Shown: positions 1 to 6,390 of the stretch, one piece after another
Position numbering within the stretch: the stretch's first letter is position 1
Layout: the number at the start of each line of letters is the position of its first letter
The notes under the pieces: model-generated
Database searches by the model: none
What the model saw: the letters and a program-made list of their open reading frames with translations, nothing else
What the model was told of the DNA's origin: nothing
Program-made: the position numbers and the translations under genes
Assembly: GCA_030607715.1 (NCBI GenBank)
Contig: JAUWJM010000064.1
Coordinates: forward strand, 1 to 8,726
DNA from: Candidatus Aerophobota bacterium
GTDB taxonomy: Bacteria; Aerophobota; Aerophobia; Aerophobales; B3-G15
Reading direction: 5' to 3'
DNA length: 8,726 bases

Positions 1-885
1 CTGAGTTAAAACTATATCATATTCATGATCAACTGGAATAATACAATAATCTTTTACTCTTTTCACTGCCTCAAGGTGAGCCTTTTCTAAATCACCGGCA
101 AAGACTCCAGCTAACTCCATTTTACCATTTAAAACAACATTTACACTAAAATCTACCCTTGTTTTTTGAGCAACTCTTAAGGCAAAATTATGACAGGGAT
201 TATTTTCTAAAATTAGATTTGTAGCATTGGAGTTATTCATAAACTCAACACCATGAAAAATATGGGTAGCCTCCAAATTAACAAGACCAGGACAAATTGC
301 CTTTCTTCCACCTGATACCCCGGCCATAAAATGAGGTTCTACCAAACTTGTAGCAATATGAATATCTGCTTCTAAAAACTGTCTGTTTATTTTAACTGCC
401 ACTCCATCTATATTAGCTAAATAACAAAGATCAGATGAGGTGCAACTATGATCTATTATCTCATATTTATCAGTTATAGATTTTCCAAAAGCCTCTTTTT
501 TCCATTTATTGGATGTGGGCAAATGAGTTCCCGTTCCTACTATAATCTTGATATTCTTATTTTTTATCTTTACTTTTTTTAGTCTTTTTAAAAGAGGCAA
601 AAGTATCCCCTCCTCTTTTTCTCCACTATAGGGAACAGGTCTGGTGTTATCAGATACAGTTATGGCAACACTTTTCTTTGAGAAAGCCTTTTTACAGGAA
701 GCAACAATATCTTCTATGGGTAGACTCCCTATGGGATTAGATAGAGCATCTTCTATTTGTTTTTTCGGATTTTCTAAAGCGGGGATATATTTCATTCTTA
801 ATATATCACACCAGGGAGGGACTTTAATAGAGAAAAAATCTTTTCCATATTCTAAATTGATATTTTTCCAGCCTGAAGTATTCAT
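1..885 (-). CDS. LarA-family (nickel-pincer cofactor) 2-hydroxy acid racemase/epimerase, C-terminus cut by window edge
   Basis: The frame opens at ATG 885-883 and stays open for 295 codons to the left edge, so perhaps 130 residues are missing. The LarA signatures are all visible: SDNTRP at 78-83, GTGTH at 117-121, EPHFMAGVSGGRKAICPG at 183-200 and a His at 211. His121, His185, Lys195 and His211 match LarA His108, His174, Lys184 and His200; the 10- and 16-residue spacings of the last three are exact. These residues hold the nickel-pincer nucleotide, so the active site appears intact. In the family these cytoplasmic enzymes racemise lactate, and homologues act on other 2-hydroxy acids including sugar acids. 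The sugar-enzyme neighbourhood favours a sugar acid here, which is inference. Cofactor genes larB, larC and larE are not in the window. The start lies 12 nt after the dehydrogenase stop, has no clear Shine-Dalgarno sequence, and an in-frame stop (898-900) bars any earlier start. Confidence 0.85.
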   Translation of the reverse strand, partial: MNTSGWKNINLEYGKDFFSIKVPPWCDILRMKYIPALENPKKQIEDALSNPIGSLPIEDIVASCKKAFSKKSVAITVSDNTRPVPYSGEKEEGILLPLLKRLKKVKIKNKNIKIIVGTGTHLPTSNKWKKEAFGKSITDKYEIIDHSCTSSDLCYLANIDGVAVKINRQFLEADIHIATSLVEPHFMAGVSGGRKAICPGLVNLEATHIFHGVEFMNNSNATNLILENNPCHNFALRVAQKTRVDFSVNVVLNGKMELAGVFAGDLEKAHLEAVKRVKDYCIIPVDHEYDIVLTQ

Positions 886-897
886 TTGTCTTACATA

Positions 898-2214
898 TTA
901 CATATTCTTTATTCTGTTAAAATCACCACTTATAATCGCATCTATTAAAGAGCCCATATATCTATCAATATTATCCTCTGTTCTTGCCTTATCTACCTTA
1001 CCATTTGAATCCCTGACAATTAAAGAAACAGGAGCCTGTTCTAATTTACTCCATAGTTGAGGATTTTTAGCCGCAGTCAAGATTCTTTTTTTATCCTCCT
1101 CATCTACACCAACTTCGCCAAATGTAGCGGGAAACTTTATTTTTTCTGAAAGCTTTATCATTCCTTTAGCAACTACAACACTTAAATCTCTACCACTATA
1201 TTTTTCTATATCCTCATCTATATAGCCTGCCCTTTTAAATATCCTACCAATTAGCTTTAACTGAGATTCAATGGCTGGGGCAAAGAATACTAAAATATAT
1301 GGATTTGCTATGGCACAGGCTCTACCATGGGTTAACTTGCTTACCAGAGAGAAGCTAAAAAGATGACCATAGTTTGTTCCCCCAACCATTATAGCATATC
1401 CACCTAAATCTGTTCCCAGACCTAAACTTTCAATTGCATCCTCATCCTTAAGGTTATCTATAGCCTTGGGCAGATTTTCTACAATTAAACTAATTCCAAC
1501 TTCTGCAATATCCATCGCCTTATTAAAAAAGGGTTTTCCTGTAGCTCCACATACCACTTCCAGACAATGAGCTATACCATCCAGGGCTCCATCTGTTCTA
1601 ATGGCATAAGGAGCCCCTAAAGTTACCCTGTAATCAAAAATTGCTAAAGGAGGAACAATTGCCTCATCTATAATTAATTTTTTTTGTCCTGTTAAAGGGT
1701 CCGTAATATTGGAATACTTGGTAAGATGAGCTCCTGAGCTTGCTGCAGTTTGAACTGCTATAATAGGTGGAAGTTTTTTACCTTCTGCATTTAAATTTTT
1801 CGTTATTAATCCTGAGCCAAAATAAGACTCTACATCATCAGATTTCAAGGTAGCTAATGCACTGGCAGCCTTTACTGCATCAATAGTGCTACCACCTCCT
1901 ACAGATGTTATACTATCAGGTTTTTTCTTTCCTATTTGATTAGCAATTCTATAAACATCTTCACGAGGAGCATTTGCTCTTGCTCCTCTTATAATATCTA
2001 AAATATCAACATTTTTATTCTTTAAAAAAGATTTAATATCTTCTACAAGTGGTTCAGTCCATTTCTCAAATCCCCATCCAGTTACCACTAACATTGTAGA
2101 TTTACCAGCTCTTTTAGCAAAATCTCCTACTTTATCCAAAACGCCTAATCCAAAAGCATAATTCCCCTTTTTCCAATCATTAAGCATATCTTTAGCTTTG
2201 TCTTTGTAATTCAT
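898..2214 (-). CDS. Iron-containing (group III) alcohol dehydrogenase
   Basis: A 438-residue cytoplasmic NAD(P)-dependent oxidoreductase of the Fe-ADH / dehydroquinate-synthase fold. Numbered from ATG 2214, the nucleotide-binding VGGGST is at 105-110, a TAASSGAH stretch lies near 156-163, and probable metal ligands are Asp212 and His216 (in DGIAHCLE), His284 (in NYGHLFSF) and His296 (in LTHGRA). The last two His are 12 residues apart, where FucO-type enzymes have 14; I believe this is normal for the subfamily with SFSLV and NPYILVFFAPAIE, but that is from memory. An earlier ATG at 2232 is possible, but AAGGAAGG at 2221-2228 sits 6 nt before ATG 2214, which is preferred. The gene overlaps the end of the transketolase C subunit by 23 nt, so the two are probably translationally coupled. 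The substrate is unknown; an aldehyde/alcohol made by the adjoining transketolase is a reasonable guess. Confidence 0.88.
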   Translation of the reverse strand: MNYKDKAKDMLNDWKKGNYAFGLGVLDKVGDFAKRAGKSTMLVVTGWGFEKWTEPLVEDIKSFLKNKNVDILDIIRGARANAPREDVYRIANQIGKKKPDSITSVGGGSTIDAVKAASALATLKSDDVESYFGSGLITKNLNAEGKKLPPIIAVQTAASSGAHLTKYSNITDPLTGQKKLIIDEAIVPPLAIFDYRVTLGAPYAIRTDGALDGIAHCLEVVCGATGKPFFNKAMDIAEVGISLIVENLPKAIDNLKDEDAIESLGLGTDLGGYAIMVGGTNYGHLFSFSLVSKLTHGRACAIANPYILVFFAPAIESQLKLIGRIFKRAGYIDEDIEKYSGRDLSVVVAKGMIKLSEKIKFPATFGEVGVDEEDKKRILTAAKNPQLWSKLEQAPVSLIVRDSNGKVDKARTEDNIDRYMGSLIDAIISGDFNRIKNM

Positions 2215-3175
2215 AATCATCCTTCCTTTCATAAATGTTTTTTCTCTTCAAGGCTCTCTTTACAGCTCTAATAATATTAGAAACTCCCATTCCATATTTA
2301 TCTAAAAGTTCCTCATAACTTCCAGATTCTGCAAAGGTATCTAATATTCCAACCATTTCCAGAGGGACAGGTTGGTGTTTAACTAACAATTCAGCTACAG
2401 CACTTCCCAATCCACCTAAAATGTTGTGTTCCTCTACAGTTACTATAGCTCCTGTTTCTTTAGCTGCTTTAATAAGTATCTTTTCATCAAGAGGTTTAAT
2501 AGTATGTATCTCAATAACCCTGACGCTTATTCCTTCCTCTTTTAGTTGATGTGATGCTTCAAGAGCTCTTGCTACCATAATACCTGTAGCAATTAAAGTA
2601 ACATCACTACCTTCTTTTAAAAGATTTCCTTTTCCAATTTCAAACTTATGATCCTCATTAAATATTACCGGAACCTCTGCTCTGCTAAGGCGGAAAAATA
2701 CTGGTCCTTCGTATTTAGCAATTACTGGAACTGCTATTTTTGTCTCCTGAGCATCAGCTACTACTATCACTGTCATATTTGGGATACTGCGAGCAATAGC
2801 TATATCACAAACTGATTGATGAGTAGTGCCATCATAAGAATCAGATAGACCTGCATATCCGGCTGCTATTTTAACATTTAATCTGGGATAAGCAATTGAA
2901 GTTCTAATCTGTTCTGCTGCTCTCAAGCAAGCTAAAAAACTGAAGGTGCTGACAAAGGGAATAAAACCGCAGGTTGCAAAACCAGCAGCAATATTCATCA
3001 TATTTGCCTCAGCTACCCCAAGGTTAAAAAATCTATCGGGGAATTTCTCTCCAAATTGGATAGTTTTAGTAGAATGGGATACATCAGCATCTAAAACTAC
3101 TACTCTATTATTTTTATAACCCAAATCAACCAGTGTTTCACCAAAAGCGTCTCTTATAGCAATCTTCCTATTCAT
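2192..3175 (-). CDS. Transketolase, C-terminal subunit (pyrimidine-binding and C-terminal domains)
   Basis: A 327-residue protein matching the second half of transketolase as found in the split two-gene form. It carries the thiamine-diphosphate pyrimidine domain, with the activating glutamate at 56 in NLGVAEANM. GYAGLSDSYDGTTHQ lies at about 106-120, followed by the C-terminal transketolase domain from about residue 190 (DVTLIATGIMVARALEA onward). With the N subunit it would form the cytoplasmic enzyme that moves a two-carbon ketol unit between sugar phosphates. The start is clear: AGGAGG at 3184-3189 lies 8 nt before the ATG. The ATG overlaps the stop of the N subunit (ATGAATAG), typical of coupled translation. 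The next gene, the Fe-ADH, begins before this one ends. Split transketolases include pentose-phosphate enzymes and specialised versions (for example in D-apiose and sulfoquinovose pathways). The neighbours suggest a specialised one, but the exact substrate cannot be read. Confidence 0.92.
   Translation of the reverse strand: MNRKIAIRDAFGETLVDLGYKNNRVVVLDADVSHSTKTIQFGEKFPDRFFNLGVAEANMMNIAAGFATCGFIPFVSTFSFLACLRAAEQIRTSIAYPRLNVKIAAGYAGLSDSYDGTTHQSVCDIAIARSIPNMTVIVVADAQETKIAVPVIAKYEGPVFFRLSRAEVPVIFNEDHKFEIGKGNLLKEGSDVTLIATGIMVARALEASHQLKEEGISVRVIEIHTIKPLDEKILIKAAKETGAIVTVEEHNILGGLGSAVAELLVKHQPVPLEMVGILDTFAESGSYEELLDKYGMGVSNIIRAVKRALKRKNIYERKDDYELQRQS
2221..2228 (-). promoter_or_regulatory. Ribosome binding site deciding the alcohol dehydrogenase start
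   Basis: On the minus strand this reads AAGGAAGG, 6 nt before ATG 2214-2212. It lies inside the codons that would follow the longer start at 2232, which has only a weak GAAGAG upstream. This supports the shorter 438-residue protein. Confidence 0.55.
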
Positions 3176-4007
3176 CTTTTGTCCCTCCTAACTCCTGTAG
3201 AGCAATTCCATATTCTTCTTTATTAGGAGCCCTACCATGCCACTGAAATTTATTTTCCATGAAAGAAACACCTTTACCTTTAATTGTATGAGCCACAATT
3301 ATGGTAGGTTTATCTTTTATCTTATTTGCCTTATCTAAAGCTTCTAAAATTTCATCTATCTTATGTCCATCTATTTGGATAACATTCCAGTTAAATGACC
3401 TCCACTTTTCAGGCAAAGAATCTAAAGGCATTATCTCATCTATTGGACCATCTAACTGCACCCGATTAAAATCACAAATACCAGTTAAATTATTTAATTT
3501 ATACTTAGCAGATGCCATTGCTGCTTCCCAAATCTCACCTTCATCACACTCTCCATCTCCTATTAAAACATAGGTATGAAAATCTTTTTTAGATAATTTA
3601 GCACTTAGAGCCATTCCAATACCTATTGATAAACCATTACCTAAGGAACCTGTAGAGATTTCTACACCAGGAGTTTTCCTCATATCAGGATGACCTTGAA
3701 GGATAGAACCTATTTGTCTTAGAGTAGAAAGATTTTCCCTGGGAAAGTATCCCAATTCAGCCAAAATTACATACAGAGCCGGGGCAGCATGACCTTTAGA
3801 TAAAATAAATCTATCCCTATCCTCCCAGAAAGGATCTTCAGGCTTTACCCTCATCTGATGAAGATATAAACAGGTGAGGATATCTACAGCAGATAAAGAT
3901 CCCCCGGGATGTCCAGATTGAGCGTTATAAATCATCTTAATAATCTCTATCCTGAACTTTTGAGCTTTCTTTTCCAGCTCTTCAACCAATTCTGAAGAAT
4001 GTAACAT
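3168..4007 (-). CDS. Transketolase, N-terminal (diphosphate-binding) subunit
   Basis: A 279-residue protein matching the first half of transketolase. Visible motifs are SGHPGGSLSA at 31-40, a catalytic-type His in SKGHAAPALY (70-79), GHP at 105-107 and STGSLGNGLS at 118-127. The thiamine-diphosphate/metal motif starts with GDGECDEG at 150-157 and closes with Asn181 in DFNRVQLDG. A KGKGVSFME stretch lies at 243-251 with WHG at 256-258. It should bind the diphosphate and metal and pair with the downstream C subunit. AAGGAG at 4017-4022, 9 nt before ATG 4007, supports the start. The stop is TAG and overlaps the next gene's ATG by 8 nt. An 83-nt gap separates it from the Gfo/Idh gene upstream, so this may be the first gene of a subcassette or part of a longer operon. 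Confidence 0.92.
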   Translation of the reverse strand: MLHSSELVEELEKKAQKFRIEIIKMIYNAQSGHPGGSLSAVDILTCLYLHQMRVKPEDPFWEDRDRFILSKGHAAPALYVILAELGYFPRENLSTLRQIGSILQGHPDMRKTPGVEISTGSLGNGLSIGIGMALSAKLSKKDFHTYVLIGDGECDEGEIWEAAMASAKYKLNNLTGICDFNRVQLDGPIDEIMPLDSLPEKWRSFNWNVIQIDGHKIDEILEALDKANKIKDKPTIIVAHTIKGKGVSFMENKFQWHGRAPNKEEYGIALQELGGTKDE

Positions 4008-4022
4008 TAGATTAATCTCCTT

Positions 4023-4054
4023 TTAATGCACTAACAATAAAAACTTGGCATTAA
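4023..4054 (-). repeat. Weak inverted repeat before the transketolase N subunit
   Basis: TTAATGC at 4023-4029 and GCATTAA at 4048-4054 are perfect 7-base inverted copies around an 18-base loop. The arm nearer the gene abuts the AAGGAG ribosome binding site. It could be an operator or a translation-control hairpin, but in such AT-rich sequence it may be chance. Confidence 0.22.
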
Positions 4055-4090
4055 TTAACTTAATAATTTTTTACAGAAAAAAACATATTT

Positions 4091-5161
4091 TTATTCTTCT
4101 GTTAACGGTAATTTAACCTCTTTTCCGCTCTTTGCAGACTTATATATCGCTTTAATTATCTCTATTGCTTTCCTTCCTTCTTCTCCGTTAACAAGTGGCT
4201 CTCGATCTTCCTTTACTGCCTCTATAAAATCTTTTATTTGAAGCCTGTGGTTCTCAGGAGAAAGATAAACTGGGCCTGAAGAAGCATCTCCTACTCTTTT
4301 ATCTATATAATCTTCTCTGAAACTTCCCTTTATTTTTATCTCTGAACCCATGATGGCCCATAATTCTATATCATCCACCTTCAAAACTATGCTTCCCTTT
4401 TCTCCACAAATTTCCAATCTTCTTGGGAATCCAGGATAAACAGCTGTGCTTCCTTCAATAGTTCCCATTGCCCCATTTTTAAATTTCAGTGCTGCAATTG
4501 CAGTATCCTCTACTTCAATTTTATGACCAACGGTATCCATAAATCCATATAAACTATCTACTGGTCCCATAAACCACTGTAATAAATCTATAGCATGTAT
4601 AGCTTGATTTATTAAGGCACCCCCACCCTGTTCAGCCCAAGTTTTTCTCCAAGCTCCAACTTCATAATATTCCTTAGTACGAAACCATTTTGTGTAGGCA
4701 CTTCCCATAAATAACTTTCCCAGTTTACCTTCATCAATAGTTTTTTTTATTAGTTGAATGTCTTCACTAAAACGACAGGGAAAAATTACTCCCAATTTTA
4801 CTTTTGCTTTTCTGCATGCAGCTATCATATTATCTGCTTGAGTTAAATTTATAACCATTGGTTTCTCTACTATTACATGCTTCCCTGCTTTTGCAGCAGC
4901 AAGTGTTATTTCTTCATTGAGAAATGGGGGAAGGCATAAATTAACTACATCTATATCCTTCCTCTCCAATAACTTATGGTAATCTGTACACCACATCTTT
5001 ACATTAAACTTTTCTGCAAGATCCTTGGCTCTTGCTTCTACTTTGTCGCATACTCCTACAAATTGTGTATTAGGCAAATTAGTAATTGCCTCTGCATGAA
5101 ATGGCCCAATTGCACCTGCTCCAATTATTCCAAATCTTATATTCTGTGAATTAGGAGTCAT
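4091..5161 (-). CDS. Gfo/Idh/MocA-family NAD(P)-dependent oxidoreductase (sugar/inositol dehydrogenase type)
   Basis: A 356-residue cytoplasmic dehydrogenase. The N-terminal Rossmann fold shows GIIGAGAIG at 11-19, and the family EKP motif at 99-101 contains the substrate-side Lys100. The C-terminal alpha/beta domain carries GGGALINQAIHAIDLL at 179-194, with His189 and Asp192 as the probable catalytic pair. Members oxidise or reduce a hydroxyl/keto group of sugars, inositols, sugar acids or their derivatives; the exact substrate is not predictable here. A longer frame begins at TTG 5167, but AAGGAGG at 5171-5177 is only 3 nt from that TTG and 9 nt from ATG 5161, so the ATG is chosen. The gene lies 92 nt after the IolO-like epimerase, the same pairing seen in inositol and keto-sugar-acid loci. 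No frameshift or missing key residue is seen. Confidence 0.88.
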   Translation of the reverse strand: MTPNSQNIRFGIIGAGAIGPFHAEAITNLPNTQFVGVCDKVEARAKDLAEKFNVKMWCTDYHKLLERKDIDVVNLCLPPFLNEEITLAAAKAGKHVIVEKPMVINLTQADNMIAACRKAKVKLGVIFPCRFSEDIQLIKKTIDEGKLGKLFMGSAYTKWFRTKEYYEVGAWRKTWAEQGGGALINQAIHAIDLLQWFMGPVDSLYGFMDTVGHKIEVEDTAIAALKFKNGAMGTIEGSTAVYPGFPRRLEICGEKGSIVLKVDDIELWAIMGSEIKIKGSFREDYIDKRVGDASSGPVYLSPENHRLQIKDFIEAVKEDREPLVNGEEGRKAIEIIKAIYKSAKSGKEVKLPLTEE

Positions 5162-5170
5162 TATCAATTA

Positions 5171-5177
5171 CCTCCTT
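5171..5177 (-). promoter_or_regulatory. Ribosome binding site deciding the Gfo/Idh start
   Basis: The minus strand reads AAGGAGG, a near-consensus Shine-Dalgarno sequence, 9 nt before ATG 5161-5159. The in-frame TTG at 5167 would be only 3 nt away, too close for initiation. Confidence 0.7.
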
Positions 5178-5253
5178 TTTGTTTTATAACCTCTTTGAAT
5201 TTACAGTTTTCTTAGATATAACTCTTTAGCGACATATTTTCTTATGATAGTTT

Positions 5254-6063
5254 TTATATAAGCTTTCGCAGATAATCAATAGACATCTTAGCTGCTATAT
5301 CTGGATCTGGTTGAGGCAGGATTTCAACTGTGACAAATCCATCATACCCTATATCTTTTAAAGTACTTATTATCCTAGGGAAATCTAAATGCCCTTGACC
5401 AGGTGCTTTACGGTTGCTATCTGCAAAATGGACATAGGATATTTTCTGCTTTGCTTTTTTAAAACTGTTCAAAATTGAAGTATCCTCTATATTCATATGA
5501 AAAACATCAGGCATTAGTTTCACATTTCGTTTACCAATTTTCTCAGCAACATTCACTGCTTCCTCTACACTATTAATAAAATTAGTTTCATAACGATTAA
5601 CAGGCTCTAATAGTAATTCTACTCCGTAATTAACTGCAAAATCTGCACATTCGGTCATTGCAGAAAAAAATCTCTCTTCTACCTCTATTCTTCTTTCATC
5701 TTCAGGCACATTTCCTCTAACTCGACCAATGTTAACGTTAGCCTTAAACTGACTGGCAAGTTTTATCATATCCTTTACTCTTTGGATCGCAGCGCATCGT
5801 ATTTCTTCATCAGGATGGGTAAACCATAGTTTTTCCTCGGCGAAAACTCTTCCTGTAGATATAACTGGAAGCTCAAGATTGTACTTTTGGATTAAATCCT
5901 TTACCTGAGCAACATTAATTTCTTCTGGATTTGCCAATGCTAACTCAACTCCATCATAGCCAAGTTCAAAAACTTTCCTAACACTAACTTTTAAGTCTTC
6001 CCGAAAGACAACAAAAGCTAAAGGCGATGCATTAGCAGGAGCTATAGCTAATCCTATCTTCAT
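5254..6063 (-). CDS. TIM-barrel sugar isomerase/epimerase, IolO / D-tagatose 3-epimerase-like
   Basis: A 269-residue single-domain protein of the xylose-isomerase-like TIM-barrel superfamily. The four metal ligands of the D-tagatose/D-psicose 3-epimerases are present: Glu153 (LLEPVNRYET), Asp186 (MPDVFHMNIEDT), His212 (YVHFADSNR) and Glu247 (TVEILP). His189 and Arg218 are also in place. The spacing matches Pseudomonas cichorii D-tagatose 3-epimerase (Glu152, Asp185, His211, Glu246) with a shift of one. Glu153 and Glu247 would be the acid/base pair that inverts the carbon next to a ketone. From memory the closest resemblance is Thermotoga maritima IolO (TM0416), a 5-keto-L-gluconate epimerase in myo-inositol breakdown, so a keto-sugar-acid substrate is favoured over a free ketose; this is not proven. 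AAGGAG at 6073-6078, 9 nt before the ATG, supports the start. It precedes the Gfo/Idh gene in the same direction. Confidence 0.85.
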   Translation of the reverse strand: MKIGLAIAPANASPLAFVVFREDLKVSVRKVFELGYDGVELALANPEEINVAQVKDLIQKYNLELPVISTGRVFAEEKLWFTHPDEEIRCAAIQRVKDMIKLASQFKANVNIGRVRGNVPEDERRIEVEERFFSAMTECADFAVNYGVELLLEPVNRYETNFINSVEEAVNVAEKIGKRNVKLMPDVFHMNIEDTSILNSFKKAKQKISYVHFADSNRKAPGQGHLDFPRIISTLKDIGYDGFVTVEILPQPDPDIAAKMSIDYLRKLI

Positions 6064-6085
6064 AATTCTTCTCTCCTTTTGTGCT

Positions 6086-6099
6086 ATTATGAATATAAT
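6086..6099. repeat. Left copy of a direct repeat flanking the GxxExxY-relic element
   Basis: ATTATGAATATAAT lies one base outside the left inverted repeat. It matches ATTATGAATTATAAT at 6283-6297 except for one extra T. It could be a target-site duplication from insertion, but it is AT-rich and the two copies are not equally spaced from the element. Confidence 0.35.
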
Positions 6100-6233
6100 A
6101 GGTAACTATTCAGCCACCAAGGCACGAAGACACCAAGCAAAACCGGTCTTAATTTTTTATGTACAGTATATGCTGCATCTACAATTTTTTTAGCAATGGA
6201 TTCTTTTGTTTCCGATAGAGGTTTAAAATTCAT
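6087..6233 (-). pseudogene. Truncated GxxExxY-family gene (N-terminal remnant)
   Basis: A 48-codon minus-strand frame. Residues 11-33 (ESIAKKIVDAAYTVHKKLRPVLL) look like the N-terminus of GxxExxY proteins, whose usual pattern is I-x-x-A-x-x-V-H-K-x-L-G-P-G-L-L-E-S-V-Y. These are small proteins of about 120-130 residues, often present in several scattered copies in environmental bacteria. The match stops inside the motif that names the family: the first Gly is Val31, Leu-Leu follows, and the codon of Leu33 is already the first base triplet of the left inverted repeat. The remaining codons (about 15) are simply that repeat read in frame. About three quarters of the protein is therefore missing. 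The ATG has no convincing ribosome binding site. I regard it as a dead remnant. Family recognition is from the residue pattern only. Confidence 0.6.
6101..6137 (+). repeat. Left inverted repeat of the element
   Basis: Begins GGTAACTATTCAGCCACC and ends in three related units of the form CACxAAG (GCCACCAAG, GCACGAAG, ACACCAAG). The first 21 bases match the reverse complement of the right repeat at 18 positions, and the last 8 match its inner end at 7. It has one CACxAAG unit more than the right arm. Confidence 0.75.
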
Positions 6234-6248
6234 ATCACTTTTTTACAT

Positions 6249-6277
6249 CTTGGTGACTTAGTGGCTGGACAGTTACC
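6249..6277 (-). repeat. Right inverted repeat of the element
   Basis: Read on the minus strand it begins GGTAACTGTCCAGCCACT and ends TCACCAAG, with two CACxAAG units where the left arm has three. The 8-base length difference equals one unit, as expected for gain or loss of a repeat unit. Confidence 0.75.
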
Positions 6278-6386
6278 AAAAAATTATGAATTATAATGAT
6301 CCTAACTATGAAAATATATGGCCCAATTGTGGGATTTCTTAGTTCACGTAAAATCGCCGCCGTACTCTTTGCGGGTGAGAAAGATC
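6278..6386. other. Spacer between the SDR stop and the relic element
   Basis: No gene is supported in these 109 bases. They hold the right direct repeat (6283-6297). A minus-strand TATAAT lies at 6295-6290, but no matching -35 hexamer is seen, so no promoter is called. There is a short near-palindrome, CCCAATTGTGGG, around 6322-6333. A promoter for the epimerase-to-LarA genes could lie here or inside the element, but none is convincing. Confidence 0.4.
6283..6297. repeat. Right copy of the direct repeat flanking the element
   Basis: ATTATGAATTATAAT, separated from the right inverted repeat by five A residues. It pairs with the copy at 6086-6099, differing by a single T insertion. Confidence 0.35.
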
Positions 6387-6390
6387 TCAC
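6375..6390 (-). repeat. Short hairpin over the SDR stop codon
   Basis: GTGAGA (6375-6380) and TCTCAC (6385-6390) form a perfect 6-bp stem with a 4-base loop, and the right arm contains the SDR stop codon. On the minus strand no T-run follows, so it is not a standard intrinsic terminator. It may stabilise the mRNA end or be chance. Confidence 0.3.

Larger units (their letters stand above)
6101..6277. mobile_element. MITE-like element: inverted repeats around a GxxExxY remnant
   Basis: Terminal inverted repeats at 6101-6137 and 6249-6277 enclose the start of a GxxExxY gene, with only a 15-base leader between the right repeat and its ATG. The left repeat directly abuts the truncation point of the gene. 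No transposase is encoded. The layout fits an internally deleted, non-autonomous copy of a larger unit in which a full GxxExxY gene lay between the same repeats. It sits between the SDR gene and the epimerase gene without harming either. Alternatively, the repeats are a hairpin-forming interspersed repeat that only happened to recombine into a GxxExxY gene. Confidence 0.5.

Noticed and set aside
644..1060. Plus-strand open frame of 138 codons
   Set aside because: It lies antisense across the LarA-family and ADH genes, its product has no family resemblance, and it has no ribosome binding site of note. It is a shadow of the real genes.
3301..3573. Plus-strand open frame of 90 codons
   Set aside because: Antisense to the well-conserved transketolase N subunit; no recognisable product.
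6290..6295. TATAAT -10 box for the epimerase genes
   Set aside because: No acceptable -35 hexamer at 16-18 bases upstream and no extended -10; the region is AT-rich enough to give such hexamers by chance.
6340..6386. Minus-strand peptide EIFLTRKEYGGDFT ending in a stop
   Set aside because: Fourteen residues with no start and only a vague look of a conserved protein; too short to support a call.
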